Shown: positions 49,151-59,483 of the stretch, piece by piece
Layout of the letters: each line of letters opens with the position of its first letter
Position numbering within the stretch: position 1 is the first letter of the stretch
NCBI RefSeq assembly: GCF_040115645.1
Contig: NC_089549.1
Coordinates: forward strand, 1,612,001 to 1,676,000
Source: Euwallacea fornicatus
Lineage: Eukaryota > Arthropoda > Insecta > Coleoptera > Curculionidae
DNA length: 64,000 bases
Direction: 5' to 3'
The notes under the pieces: generated by a model
Told to the model about the DNA's origin: nothing
The model's input: only the letters and a program-made list of their open reading frames with translations
The model's database searches: none
Program-made: the position numbers and the translations under genes

Positions 49151-51801
49151 GGAGAAATTTCGACTGTAAATTCGGTACTGACCTGTCTGCTTTCTAAAAT
49201 GGACCGAAGCAAGAAACTGCGGGATAGCGAACGCCGAGAACACGAAGTCCTGCGGGCGTCCAAGACTCCCCCTGGACTTAGCCCTCGGCCCCTCGCCCCC
49301 CTTGACGCGCCTGCCACGCATATACTCAGCTCACGCATAATTTAGACGCGCGGTTGCGAGAATGGACATCGCCCGAGCTGCTCAATCAATATCTCAGATC
49401 CCAGACTGTACTCATAGTGTACTCCCTGGTTCCTTTATTCTAAATCACGTTATTCTAGATAGCTTTAAATTTTAGAAAAAATATATTTGTCTGAATCACG
49501 TGTTTGAACCTCAACGATCTCAGTTATTTCTGATAAAAATTTCATATGTGAATGTCAAAAGGGACAGTTTATCCCAGAATAAAGTGGTTTGCTTATAAAT
49601 ATCATACTATTCTATTTACTGGTGAAATGACATCGAATTTGGGTTTCCTGGATTGATAACCGTGTCACTGGTCCATATACGAACCGGGTAACACGAAGCC
49701 CCATTTAAGTGTTTAACACGCTGCCCGTATATTTTTGATTGAAAGAGTTGGAGAATATCAAAGGTGAATGTCGCAAAAACTATTAGATCTACCGATATTA
49801 TTTCTAAGAAATTGGCTGCATTCATTGAATAACAACATTGTGGAGTTAAAAAGTAATAAGAAAACCTCAGGATACGGTGACCCGAACGCGTCACTCCATC
49901 TAATGAATGGTGTGTCACCTGAGTGGTATGCCGGCAAATAATTGTCAGCATTTCACTTAAATTCATTCTATTTTTTAGTTAATAATAATAAGTTTTTGAA
50001 GTAATCATTTTTAGTATAATAAAACGTTTTAGTACACTTTTGTACTTAGTTACTGGTGTCTCACAAAATCTCGAGATATCACGGAATCTCGATATCATGA
50101 ATCATGTTAAGTTAGATGAGTATGATGTTTTTAAGCACGAGTTTTTGTTTTATTTTAATTAAATTTCGCTAAAAAACTTTAAGAGTGCCGCATACCAAAC
50201 TTCTTGAAAAAAGATGTTATACATTTATTTATTTCTTCGTTCGAGTCAAAAATGAGGAAGTGCTTCCATAAATTCTTACTTATTCCATTGGTCACATTCA
50301 TGTAACATTCAACATCTCATATTCAAGGATTTTTGTGAAATCTCCTTTATAGTTCCGGGTTATTACAGGAATATTTCATGTGCAGTCAACAAGAGTCGAA
50401 TGCAGATCTTCATAGAATATTCCTATGTTTATCCACAGAATATTCAAGAAATATATAATGTTATCTGCTATACCTAGATAAGCAAGTTTTTGAGATACAC
50501 AATATTTTTTCCCGCTCATTAATTTTCATTAAGGACACTGAGAAAATATTTCCTAATTAATTAACTGTATTGACAATACACCCTTGCAATAAGGGCATGG
50601 ATGGAGTCTAATAATGAAAAGTGTCATCTATTACACGAAAATAAATACAGTCGCCAGATTGTATTTTAATTGAGTGTCATCGCTATTTTTGTCAGCATTA
50701 CGCCAATATGCCAAACTAGAATTTTTCCATCGTTTTTAAACTGAATTTTTAATTCTTTTGTTTTCGTCGTTGGTTGGGTGTTGGGATAATTAAACAAGAA
50801 AAGAACATATAAAACCATAATTGAATAAAAGATTTCTTTTCCGCAACAAAAAAACGCTTATATTTCTATTCCTTGGTCCAAGGTTTACGTCCCTTAAAAT
50901 CCTCACAGTACTTTTTCGAAGTTGAATTTTAAAATTTTCAAAAAAAAAACAACTTTCCATTTGGTACTGTATTCCAATATTACTATAGGTCCCTCCTGAC
51001 TAACCAGGAAATGGCAAGAAATGACAAGTCAAATGACGCGAAATTAGTGTCAGTAATTGTCAAATTGACTTCCTAATATCGCAGACCAACGTTAACGTAA
51101 AGTTATATTACGGTATTTGATATCTCCGGGAACATTAGTTTCATTAAAAAAAAATAAAAACGATATATATGACCTCAACCTCAACAATATGGTAGTTGGT
51201 TGATGTTGACGCATTGTTCGTTCATCTCTACTGTTCATAGGGGGCAGCATTCGTTGAAAAGGGGAACCTAAGAAATTCGACAAATTCAAGCTTAAATTTT
51301 GCTTTTGTCTGGACGAACCTTAATATTACGTTATTGGACAGTTGACTATTTAAGTAATTCAAATAAAATTCAACGAATGCTGCTTGCATAACAACAAATG
51401 GGTCCGTCATACAAGTTGGATTTATGCATGTCGCTTTGTGCGTTTTTAATTATTGCTTCTTTTTCCAAAATCATAATTTATGATTTATGTACACCTAATA
51501 AAAAATATTTTACGTAAGGTCGACTTAGGTGAAAGCAACATATAGAAAAATTATAGAAATAAGTTTCATTAGACTCGTACAGGTTTTCTTGACGCGGGGG
51601 CGAAAGAACTTTATCCGAGCTTTAAACAATCCCGAAAAGCTCTGATATAGTGGAATATTTTTGCAATTTTTGGACTAAATAATTCAATAAATTTTAAGAC
51701 ACATACATTCCTTAATGGCTACCAATTGGTAATTCGAAATCACCAAATACATGAGACTATACTTGAATATTTTCCCTATAGTACATCTGACAAATACAAG
51801 A
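49151..51801. other. Gene-free stretch with a GC-rich patch
   Basis: A CpG-rich patch lies at about 49,195-49,380. No exon can be supported on either strand. The minus-strand frame at 49.62-49.97 kb has no known motif. An inverted repeat at 51.24-51.38 kb is listed separately. Confidence 0.45.
51244..51383. repeat. 15-bp perfect inverted repeat with 110-bp spacer
   Basis: GCAGCATTCGTTGAA at 51244-51258 is exactly complementary to TTCAACGAATGCTGC at 51369-51383. Identity ends abruptly outside the 15 bp. This could be the short TIRs of a tiny element of about 140 bp. No obvious target duplication is seen. Confidence 0.6.
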
Positions 51802-51864
51802 TGTTTCCTTATATTTAAATTGCTTCTGGTGAGTTCTACTGAGCAGTCTAAATATAAGGAAACA
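51802..51864. ncRNA. MicroRNA-precursor-like hairpin
   Basis: The arm 51802-51825 (starts TGTTTCCTTATATTTA) pairs with 51841-51864. Sixteen consecutive perfect pairs and, in total, 23 of 24 positions pair if wobbles count, around a 15-nt loop. Stem length and loop size resemble an animal pre-miRNA, although pairing beyond the stem base is poor. I do not recognise either arm as a known insect miRNA. A short palindromic repeat is the alternative. Confidence 0.35.
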
Positions 51865-52588
51865 CCAGGTACGTAGGAATTTCTTAACATTCTCTCTATA
51901 TCAATGCGCCAGGAAAACATTATCTGCCTTTGGGAAGAGGGTCTGTTTAGGTTTGCCAAGGCAGCGCGTAGTCTACGAAGCTATAAACCTAAAGTAGGGG
52001 CCTATAAACCTAGAAATTAACTCTTATTTAAGGGACAGTAAGGCCATATTTTCTCAAGGTGGCAGCAGACTGTGCCGTTAAATTGGTTTGTGCGTTTTTA
52101 CGACTCCGTTTTACTGCTGGGCTCGCGCACGCTTTTCATTGCACCACCAGGAAAAAAACGTGTTTCCATCAATAAATAATGTAATCACTAACACCCTGTC
52201 CCTCTGGAATACATAAATTATTATTGTATTGTATCGTAACTCATGAAAGTAGTTTTGTTTGTCTCCAATCAGTCAAGAGAGATGCCCCTAAGCTACATAG
52301 ACTTCTATCATTGTCTCACCCTTTAATAATCTAATAGGAACCCATTACCATTCATGGATTTAAATAATGATGAAAGGTACAAATTTGGATTACGCATATC
52401 ACTTGTTGGCCGAAATGGTCTTAAATCTACCGCAGAGTACTTATGCAATAAAACTCGTAATTTCAGAACACCAAAAAGAATAAACTGCCTCCTTAAGTAT
52501 AATATAATTTAAGCCTCTTCCATTATATCCGTACATTTCATGTTCAGTTTAATTTTATTATACACATAATTTTTTATATTAATTTTAG
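51865..52588. other. Intergenic or intronic stretch before the candidate last exon
   Basis: No exon is confidently placed. If the exon at 52,589 is real, this is probably intron of the same plus-strand gene. A short frame at about 52,370-52,480 looks mildly coding but lacks clear boundaries. Confidence 0.4.
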
Positions 52589-52819
52589 AAATAATTGGGC
52601 GTATATATACGTGGCTGGTAATATTCTTTCTGATATACGCTGGGGGGGAAACCCTGACGGCACGCGTCCGATGTTGGCATCTAGACCATCCGGGTTAGTT
52701 CAGGTTAGACGTGAGGATTTCGGCCATCCAACTAATTTAGAAAAAGCGTTCTTCCGCATTGGATTGGAAAACAACATTACAACCATAGGAGAACTAGAAG
52801 TCGATGATAGCTCAGAATG
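52589..52819 (+). CDS. Candidate terminal exon of an unidentified plus-strand gene
   Basis: After a T-rich tract and acceptor (TTTTAG ending 52588) an open frame of 76 codons runs to TGA at 52817-52819. It includes NILSDIRWGGNPDGTRPM, ASRPSGLVQVRREDFGHPTN and an acidic C-terminus GELEVDDSSE. The composition is protein-like and there is no in-frame ATG near the acceptor, so it would need upstream exons that I cannot place. An AATAAA follows about 140 bp later (52,959). I do not recognise the family. It lies about 0.6 kb left of the asparagine synthetase 5' exon in the same orientation. The alternative is a chance frame. Confidence 0.4.
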
Positions 52820-52958
52820 AAAAGGTCGCAACGTAGAACTGAATGCAGAAGTGGCGAAGTCGCAGAAAACTGCCCTAACAAAGCTTTCCCAGATTGGAAA
52901 AAGTTTTTTAACGATGGAATTTACACAATTTTTTCAAAAACGGAACTTTCCGAGTTTT

Positions 52959-52964
52959 AATAAA
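52959..52964 (+). terminator. Polyadenylation signal for the candidate exon
   Basis: AATAAA lies about 140 bp after the TGA at 52817-52819, a usual 3' UTR length. It supports the exon call but is common by chance in AT-rich DNA. Confidence 0.35.
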
Positions 52965-53249
52965 ATAACTCAAAAATGCTAAAAAGAAAATTTATAATCG
53001 TCTCCAAAACGGTATCGAACTGGCCATCAAAATCTCTTAAACTTTTCCCATTTTCCTAGCTTTTACAGTTCTCGAGATATCCATATATGAAGGCCCAATT
53101 TGGGTCGCACTTTATGTGACATAACACAAAGGTCACCTGTTTTGCAAGCGACGTGTTATCTTTATGATTCGGGGAGAGGCATAGTTTAGGCAGGATTTTG
53201 CGAGTGAGAGAGACAGAACAAGTTTTGGGGAAGGATAATCTTTTCTGTT

Positions 53250-53420
53250 AGTATATATTTAACGCACGGCGCAAGTGCGTGCATTGACAACATCGCTTCT
53301 TCGGCCCCGGCACGTGGTCCTGACTTCCAGCCCGAACTGCTATAGGCGATACGGTTAGAATATACCGCACGACACGCTAAACTCTAGCACTGTGTTAAAA
53401 TCGAGTCCTCATATTGCATC
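53250..53420 (+). promoter_or_regulatory. Asparagine synthetase promoter region
   Basis: This GC-richer segment precedes the putative 5' exon. It has a TATATATTT box at 53252-53260, a CACGTG E-box at 53311-53316 and the CARE at 53413-53421. The exact transcription start cannot be read from the sequence. Confidence 0.4.
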
Positions 53421-53421
53421 A
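53413..53421 (+). promoter_or_regulatory. ATF4/CHOP-type amino-acid response element (CARE)
   Basis: ATTGCATCA, reverse complement TGATGCAAT, exactly matches the C/EBP-ATF response element through which ATF4 activates amino-acid-starvation genes. Asparagine synthetase is the classical target in mammals. It sits about 100 bp before the donor of the putative 5' UTR exon and 0.93 kb before the start codon. Confidence 0.55.
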
Positions 53422-53521
53422 GCCACTAAGATTTACAAAATTGAAACCGTTTTTGGTGGTGAAACTGCTGGTGCCGATATATCGAACGTCCTAGTTTCTA
53501 TTACAAGTGAATAAATATCAG
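53422..53521 (+). other. Putative 5' untranslated exon of asparagine synthetase
   Basis: The sequence ends AAATATCAG at 53521, directly followed by a GTAAAT donor. The next acceptor is TTCTTTTCAG ending at 54340, 13 bp before the ATG, giving an intron of 819 bp. The 5' limit is unknown. Confidence 0.4.
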
Positions 53522-54353
53522 GTAAATGCTCAGATATCTTGTATAATTCACTTTTGACGCTACTTTTCTTCCAAATACTTATGATAGTGCATCATGGCCA
53601 TATGTTCATACCTATTAACAAATTGTATTTTTATTTAGTTAGTTATTATTACAGGTATTTTTTACAGAGCAGCAATAGTTCTTTATTAAAAAAAAATTCC
53701 CGGCTAGTACTGACGGAATCTTTTGTAGATACTGAGTTACTACTGCATGTCTATTACCGATTTGTTATTGAAGCCAGGCGAAAACTTTAAATAATGAAGT
53801 TTAAGTTTTTTTCTGAATTTCCAACATTTGCAGCCTGAAACAACGAACGAGCATCGGAACTTAGACAAATGACAAAATTTTGATTTTTTTTTTAATGCAA
53901 CACCCTATATATTATTATTAACATATTTGGAAAAGTTTAACAAAACTTTAATGTTCGAGCACACATAGAATGAAGACATTACGGACTTAATTTTTTTTTT
54001 AAACTAGCGCATTGCTGTCCTCCATTTGATTCTTGATTTTCGCAAAATACAATTTCTATATGTTTAAACGAAACAAAATCGAATCATTTTGTTTATTCAT
54101 AGCCATGTACGTAACACTTACATTTTGCATCGAAATTTATTGAAATCAATAAGGCCATTGGCATTACTATAAGCACTCACCGAAATTTTAAACCCTTTTT
54201 GATGCCGCTAAGAAATTCTCATGTCCGACGAGGATATCAGTGTCTATGGAATACTTTACATAGATAATATATTGAAGCAAATTAAAAAAATTTTTTTTCG
54301 AAAATCCAATTTCAATAATTTACTTTATCATTCTTTTCAGAATATAACTAACA

Positions 54354-57300
54354 ATGTGCGGAATTTGGGCAATTTTCGGATCCGACAGTAATCTTCACAT
54401 GGTGTGTGCAGATGCGTTCGACAAAATTGAGCATAGAGGTCCTGATGCCTGGCGCGTTGAATACGATAAACAATTGAAGGTATGTAAGTTAATTGTCATT
54501 AACTATAAGCGTTAACACAGAGTAGCGTTGATTAACCTCTTACCACGACGTTGAACTTCCCATGTTTTAGTTATAGTTCTAAAATGCATTTAGTCGTAAC
54601 CCATTGCGTGCATAACCAAATATTTTCCATTTTGTTGATTATAGAATAGAAAATAAATGTTACACAAACTAAGTGGGGTATGAATATTTCGTTACTGTCA
54701 TTTTCAGAGTCACCAAAGCAATGTGCGACCAACATTGTTGTAAGAGCCAGCTTTTGGTATATTCTAAATATAAAAAGCAATTAGCCTCAAGGGCGACAAA
54801 ATGCTCTTTTCAGTATTTCTCATTTATTATGTCATTTTCTAACATGTCAAACTGACCCAGGTAGTTTTAGGCGGCCATATTGTAGCGTTGGGACCCAATT
54901 TCGTCATTCGCTTTCCGCTATAACTCGGCAGAGACGCACTTGTGCCCATTAGATTTCTCGTCACTACTACCATGTGAAGCCTGCGATTCGATCAATGAAA
55001 ACATATTTCATCTCCATACCGGGCCACGAAACTGTTAATGGTTTAGAAAGGCAATAAATTGCCATATTGGCAGAAATGTTAGATTTCGCAATAATTACTT
55101 AATCGTGCAATAAACAATTGAATTTAATCTGTATTAGATAAAACAACTATCGTTTTAAACTAATTAGGATTCACCCAACTTAAAATCACTTGATTTTACC
55201 AAATGTGCTTGAAGATTTCGTCATTAATGGAGATGTTAATTGACACATTATTAAGAATGTTGAAATTCTAATCCCCATGGATGGTAGATATTCAGGTGTT
55301 TTATTTCAAAACGGATTAGTATAAACATCTTAGTTATGTGAAAATTTTAATTTGAGAAAAACGTCTCCATAGGTCACGGGTATGTCATGCATGTCTGGTC
55401 GAAGCTGATAAATGGCTATATCTATTTTGAGTCAAAAAGTTAAGAATATTGTTATCCAAACAACTATGCGGCAACGGTATAAACACTTTGAAATTGGTGC
55501 TTTATAAGAATGGTCACTTTGAATTTTCTGTTTTAACCTTCTAGGCGAATCAAATCCTTAACATGCCTGTTCAAACCGATTTACATAGATCATGTCCCAT
55601 AAAAAATTTGCAAAGAAAAGATGGAATATGAATATGATTAAAATTAAATATGAAAATAAAAAAAAACTATAAAAACAAAAAAAGCTTCCTTAAATCTTAA
55701 GATAACGAATAAAAACATGCAAGAAAACAGCATATACAACAAATATAATCCGTTTTACTCACCTGAAAACGTCACTTGTTCTAGAAATAATTTTGCATTT
55801 TAGAAATGCTGTGTCGGATTTCATAGGCTGACAATTGTAGACTGCACCTATGGAATGCAACCGATGAAACTCCATCAATATCCTCATCGAATGTTGGTTT
55901 GCAATGGAGAACTCTATAACTGCAAAGAAGTGAGTCCTAATATTAACTTCGTTTAATATTATTGTTTATTATTGTACATATTATTTGTTTGAAATTCCAC
56001 TTAAACTTTTTTTTTATTCAATAATTTTTTTGATTCTACTCAATATCTTTTTAGCTCAAACAAGAATTTGACTTAAATTATGAAACCTTCAGCGATGTTG
56101 AGTGTATCGTTCACCTCTACGAAAAATTCGGCATTGAAAAATGCGTGAAAAGTTTGGATGGAGTTTTTGCCTTTTGTATCGTAGACATTCCGAAAAGAAA
56201 ATTATTTCTAGGAAGAGATCCCTATGGCGTACGCCCATTATTTAGGATTGTGAGTGAAAATGGAGTGTTAGGTATTTGCTCAGAAGCGAAAGGTAGTTGT
56301 GACCACTGTGAATTCCTTTGGTAATGAATTTCAGTAAAACGTAATTTTTTTTGCAGGATTAACTGCTATTGCTGCCAATCTAAATGGATATAAGAAAAAA
56401 TTGAAGCCATTCCCTCCAGGCACGTTTGAAGAATATGATATCTCAGATAAAGGAACCGTAAAATTGGTTAGAAGCGAAAAATATTTTAACCCAGGCGATC
56501 GACCCTCATTCAAGACTTTCGTACCATGGGAAGGTATGTGAATAGGCCTAATATAGGTATGCCGACGAATAAAGTAGCAGTAGCCAGATACGAGTTGCAT
56601 CTTGACAATAACTGTTACTTTTGAATACCAAAAGAGACTGATTGTTAATTCCTAAAAACAAAATATTTTCAATATTAACACTTTTGGGTATTTCGCAATG
56701 AAATCCACAGAAAAATGTCGTAAATACCACGCATATTAAAATGAACGGTTCATAATCTGCCCCTCTACAAATGTTTTCCCTACGTTTACTCATTAAAATA
56801 TCCCGATTGATAATTGTCGTTATTAATACACTTGTTCGTTAGCCAACTAATATGCACATGATTATTTTTGTAGATATCGCATCAAGAAGTTTTGAGGAAA
56901 ACATTAAGTCTTTATTAACAATGGCAGTGAAAAAGCGCCTTATGGCTGATAGGCGCATTGGTTGTTTGCTCTCTGGCGGATTGGATTCTTCATTGATCGC
57001 TGCTCTATTGCTTCAGGAAGCCAAGAAGCTTGATTTGCCGTACAAAATTCAGGTTAGAGCTGAAAAGGATGTTATAAATTTGCATATATATCCCGAATTG
57101 CTTTTAACATTTAATAAATGGCAAAAACTAATTAAATATTTTTATATCATTTCCCAGTCCTTTGCCATAGGAATGGAGAGTAGTCCAGATCTTGAGAAAG
57201 CCCGACAAGTAGCCACATATCTGGGCACAGAGCATCATGAAGTCATATTTAGTGAAGAGGATGTGGCCAAAGTCTTGGATACTGTCATTTACACGCTCGA

Positions 57301-58537
57301 GACTCCTGATATCACCACAATTAGAGCTTCCATTGCGATGTATTTACTATCAAAGTACATCCTTGATAACACAGACACGACAGTTATTTTTAGCGGGGAG
57401 GGAGCGGATGAAATTGCTCAAGGGTGGGTAAAAAATATCTATCGAATTGAGATAGAAATTTTACTCTGCATGCTTAACGTTTATCTGATTATTCTCCCAA
57501 AAATCACTGGCGTAGAGGATCTGTTTGAATGGTCACATTTTTTCAGAACTACGCCGCTGTTTTTGATCAATTTAATTGCGAATTCTAATATTTTTCCTTC
57601 CCGTCTAACATTTAGTTTAGATGAGCTCTAAAATTTTCTGGGGTAAGATTTCTATTTGGATAGATGCAATTTTGCGATATTTCCGATCTCTACCTTTTTG
57701 AAATATGCATCATCAATTGTAAATTGTAAATAATTTGATTGAAAAATCTATTCATGGGAATTTAATTTGGCTTGATACAGAATTTATATTTTCGCGTTTT
57801 TATGTTTTTTTAGTTACATTTATTTTCGCGATGCACCATCACCTAAAGCAGCCCACGAAGACAGTTTGAGACTCTTAAGAGAAATATACTTGTTCGACGG
57901 ATTACGAGCAGATAGAACAACAGCGGCACATAGGTAAAATGAACATAACTTTAATTACCATTTATGCGGAATACGACATTAAAGTTATTGTCAATAAACA
58001 ATATTGCTTTCTTAATTTTTCAGCTTGGAACTTAGAGTTCCCTTTTTAGACCTACAATTTTCGCATTATTTTCTGAGTATGGACCCCAAACTGAGACAAC
58101 CAAAAGACGGGGTTGAAAAGTTCTTACTCAGGTCTGCGTTCGAAGGGACCAACCTTCTACCAGCAGACATTCTTTGGAGGCATAAAGAGGCTTTTAGGTA
58201 GACATTACAAATTTGCATGTGTACATATCCTGACTTATCATCAATAACTTTTAGTGACGGAGTGGCGTCAAAGAAAAAGTCACTGTTTGTTATCCTTCAA
58301 GAAATTGCAGAAAAACGCCTACCGGGGGCTTTCGACAAAGTGGCTGTATCGCAAAAATATCCACATTGTACACCAACAACTAAAGAAGCGTTATATTATA
58401 GAGAGGTGTTCGAAAAGAGTTACGCAGGTCTGGCTGACACCTTTCTGCCTTTCTATTGGATGCCACGCTGGACAGAGGGCATTACGGACCCTTCTGCTCG
58501 GTTTATTAAGCATTACGCTGCTGACAGTGATAAATAA
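54354..58537 (+). CDS. AsnS: Asparagine synthetase (glutamine-hydrolysing)
   Basis: Cytosolic enzyme that makes asparagine from aspartate, ATP and glutamine. Coding exons: 54354-54479, 55804-55929, 56055-56292, 56357-56533, 56874-57052, 57158-57423, 57814-57933, 58024-58197 and 58255-58537. All junctions are GT-AG and in phase, giving 562 residues, as in animal homologues. The N-terminal glutaminase domain begins MCGIW, with Cys2 as the nucleophile after Met removal. It also has RGPD (28-31), FHRL and NGELYN (76-81). The synthetase domain has the ATP pyrophosphatase loop SGGLDSS (256-262) and SGEGADE (361-367), then [10 protein letters not shown]. The start has a good context (AACAATG). No key residue is missing, so it looks functional. 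A CARE in the 5' region suggests ATF4 control. Only the exact exon edges are less than certain. Confidence 0.97.
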
Positions 58538-58801
58538 TAAATTATATACATATTTTCAAATGGACATGTAAATACTAAAAATCAGGCTTGTGTAAATTTC
58601 TTAAAAAAAATTAATGGATGCCGGCTTATTCATAACGTGTCATGATCTTAAATATTTTATCTTGCGAGTGTGGCGAAGCCTGTGAGCAAGTTTTACCGTA
58701 AAACTAAAATGTATTCCGAAGTTCTTATTTCTTGTAAAATATGTGTTTATACCTGTCTAATTTATTAACCGTATCAGGGATTTTATTTATTTATTTATTT
58801 C

Positions 58802-58807
58802 AATAAA
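58802..58807 (+). terminator. Polyadenylation signal of asparagine synthetase
   Basis: AATAAA about 265 bp after the stop. A second AATAAA overlaps the stop codon (58536-58541) and could give a very short 3' UTR. I cannot tell which is used. Confidence 0.4.
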
Positions 58808-59440
58808 TAACAATACTATCTCCTAATTAATTATTTCTTTTAATCCTTGGCCTAATTAGAATAGTCCGTCATTTTTAATGTAATGTTTTAATGTAATATT
58901 CTTAAAGAAATATCTACAAATCGTCACTGAAATGATAAAAAAAGACAAAGTTATATAGTCTGTTTTTATATATAGAAATGGTTGATTATTTTTCTTTAGA
59001 GTGCAAAACGTTAACAATGCTAAAATTTTAAGCTGTCTTATTGGACATAGAAATATTGTGGCAACTACCTACTCTCTCATTTCAATTAGAACGCCCTGTA
59101 TAATTTGCCAGCGACCGATTTTAGTAGGTAATAATTCATTTTTCTAACATACTTCTATCCTATAGGTACAGGGTGTCCCTAATTTAAGGCTCACCATAAT
59201 AATTGTCGAAAACGCGAAAGATACGATGCCGTCAAATTTGTGGGTAGTATGGGTAACTAATTCATGTTTCTATTTTTTTCCATCGCTCCAATTATAGGGG
59301 CACATAAAAAGGTGTATGTCGAAGAACTGAGTAAAAAACGCATATTTAAAAATTCTGCATAATATCCGAGTCGGTTCAGCCTCTTAACATACTTATACCC
59401 GGTACCCATTCGGTTAAAACTTCTACAAAAACCGGTAGCT
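58808..59440. other. Intergenic spacer with transposon-end motifs
   Basis: There is no gene here. CGCCCTGTATAA at about 59,092 and TACAGGGTGTCCC at about 59,165 face away from each other like back-to-back mariner-type ends, probably remnants of MITEs. Confidence 0.4.
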
Positions 59441-59452
59441 TCCCATTTACCT

Positions 59453-59457
59453 TCAGT
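59453..59457 (+). promoter_or_regulatory. Arthropod-type initiator
   Basis: TCAGT lies 27-31 bp upstream of the ATG at 59484, with TTAAAA about 38 bp further upstream. The motif is short, so this is only suggestive of a start site with a very short 5' UTR. Confidence 0.25.
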
Positions 59458-59483
59458 CTCGATTTACTTCTTAATGAACAATC

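Noticed and set aside
49616..49966. Minus-strand 116-codon frame
   Set aside because: It has no motif, splice context or homology that I can recognise.
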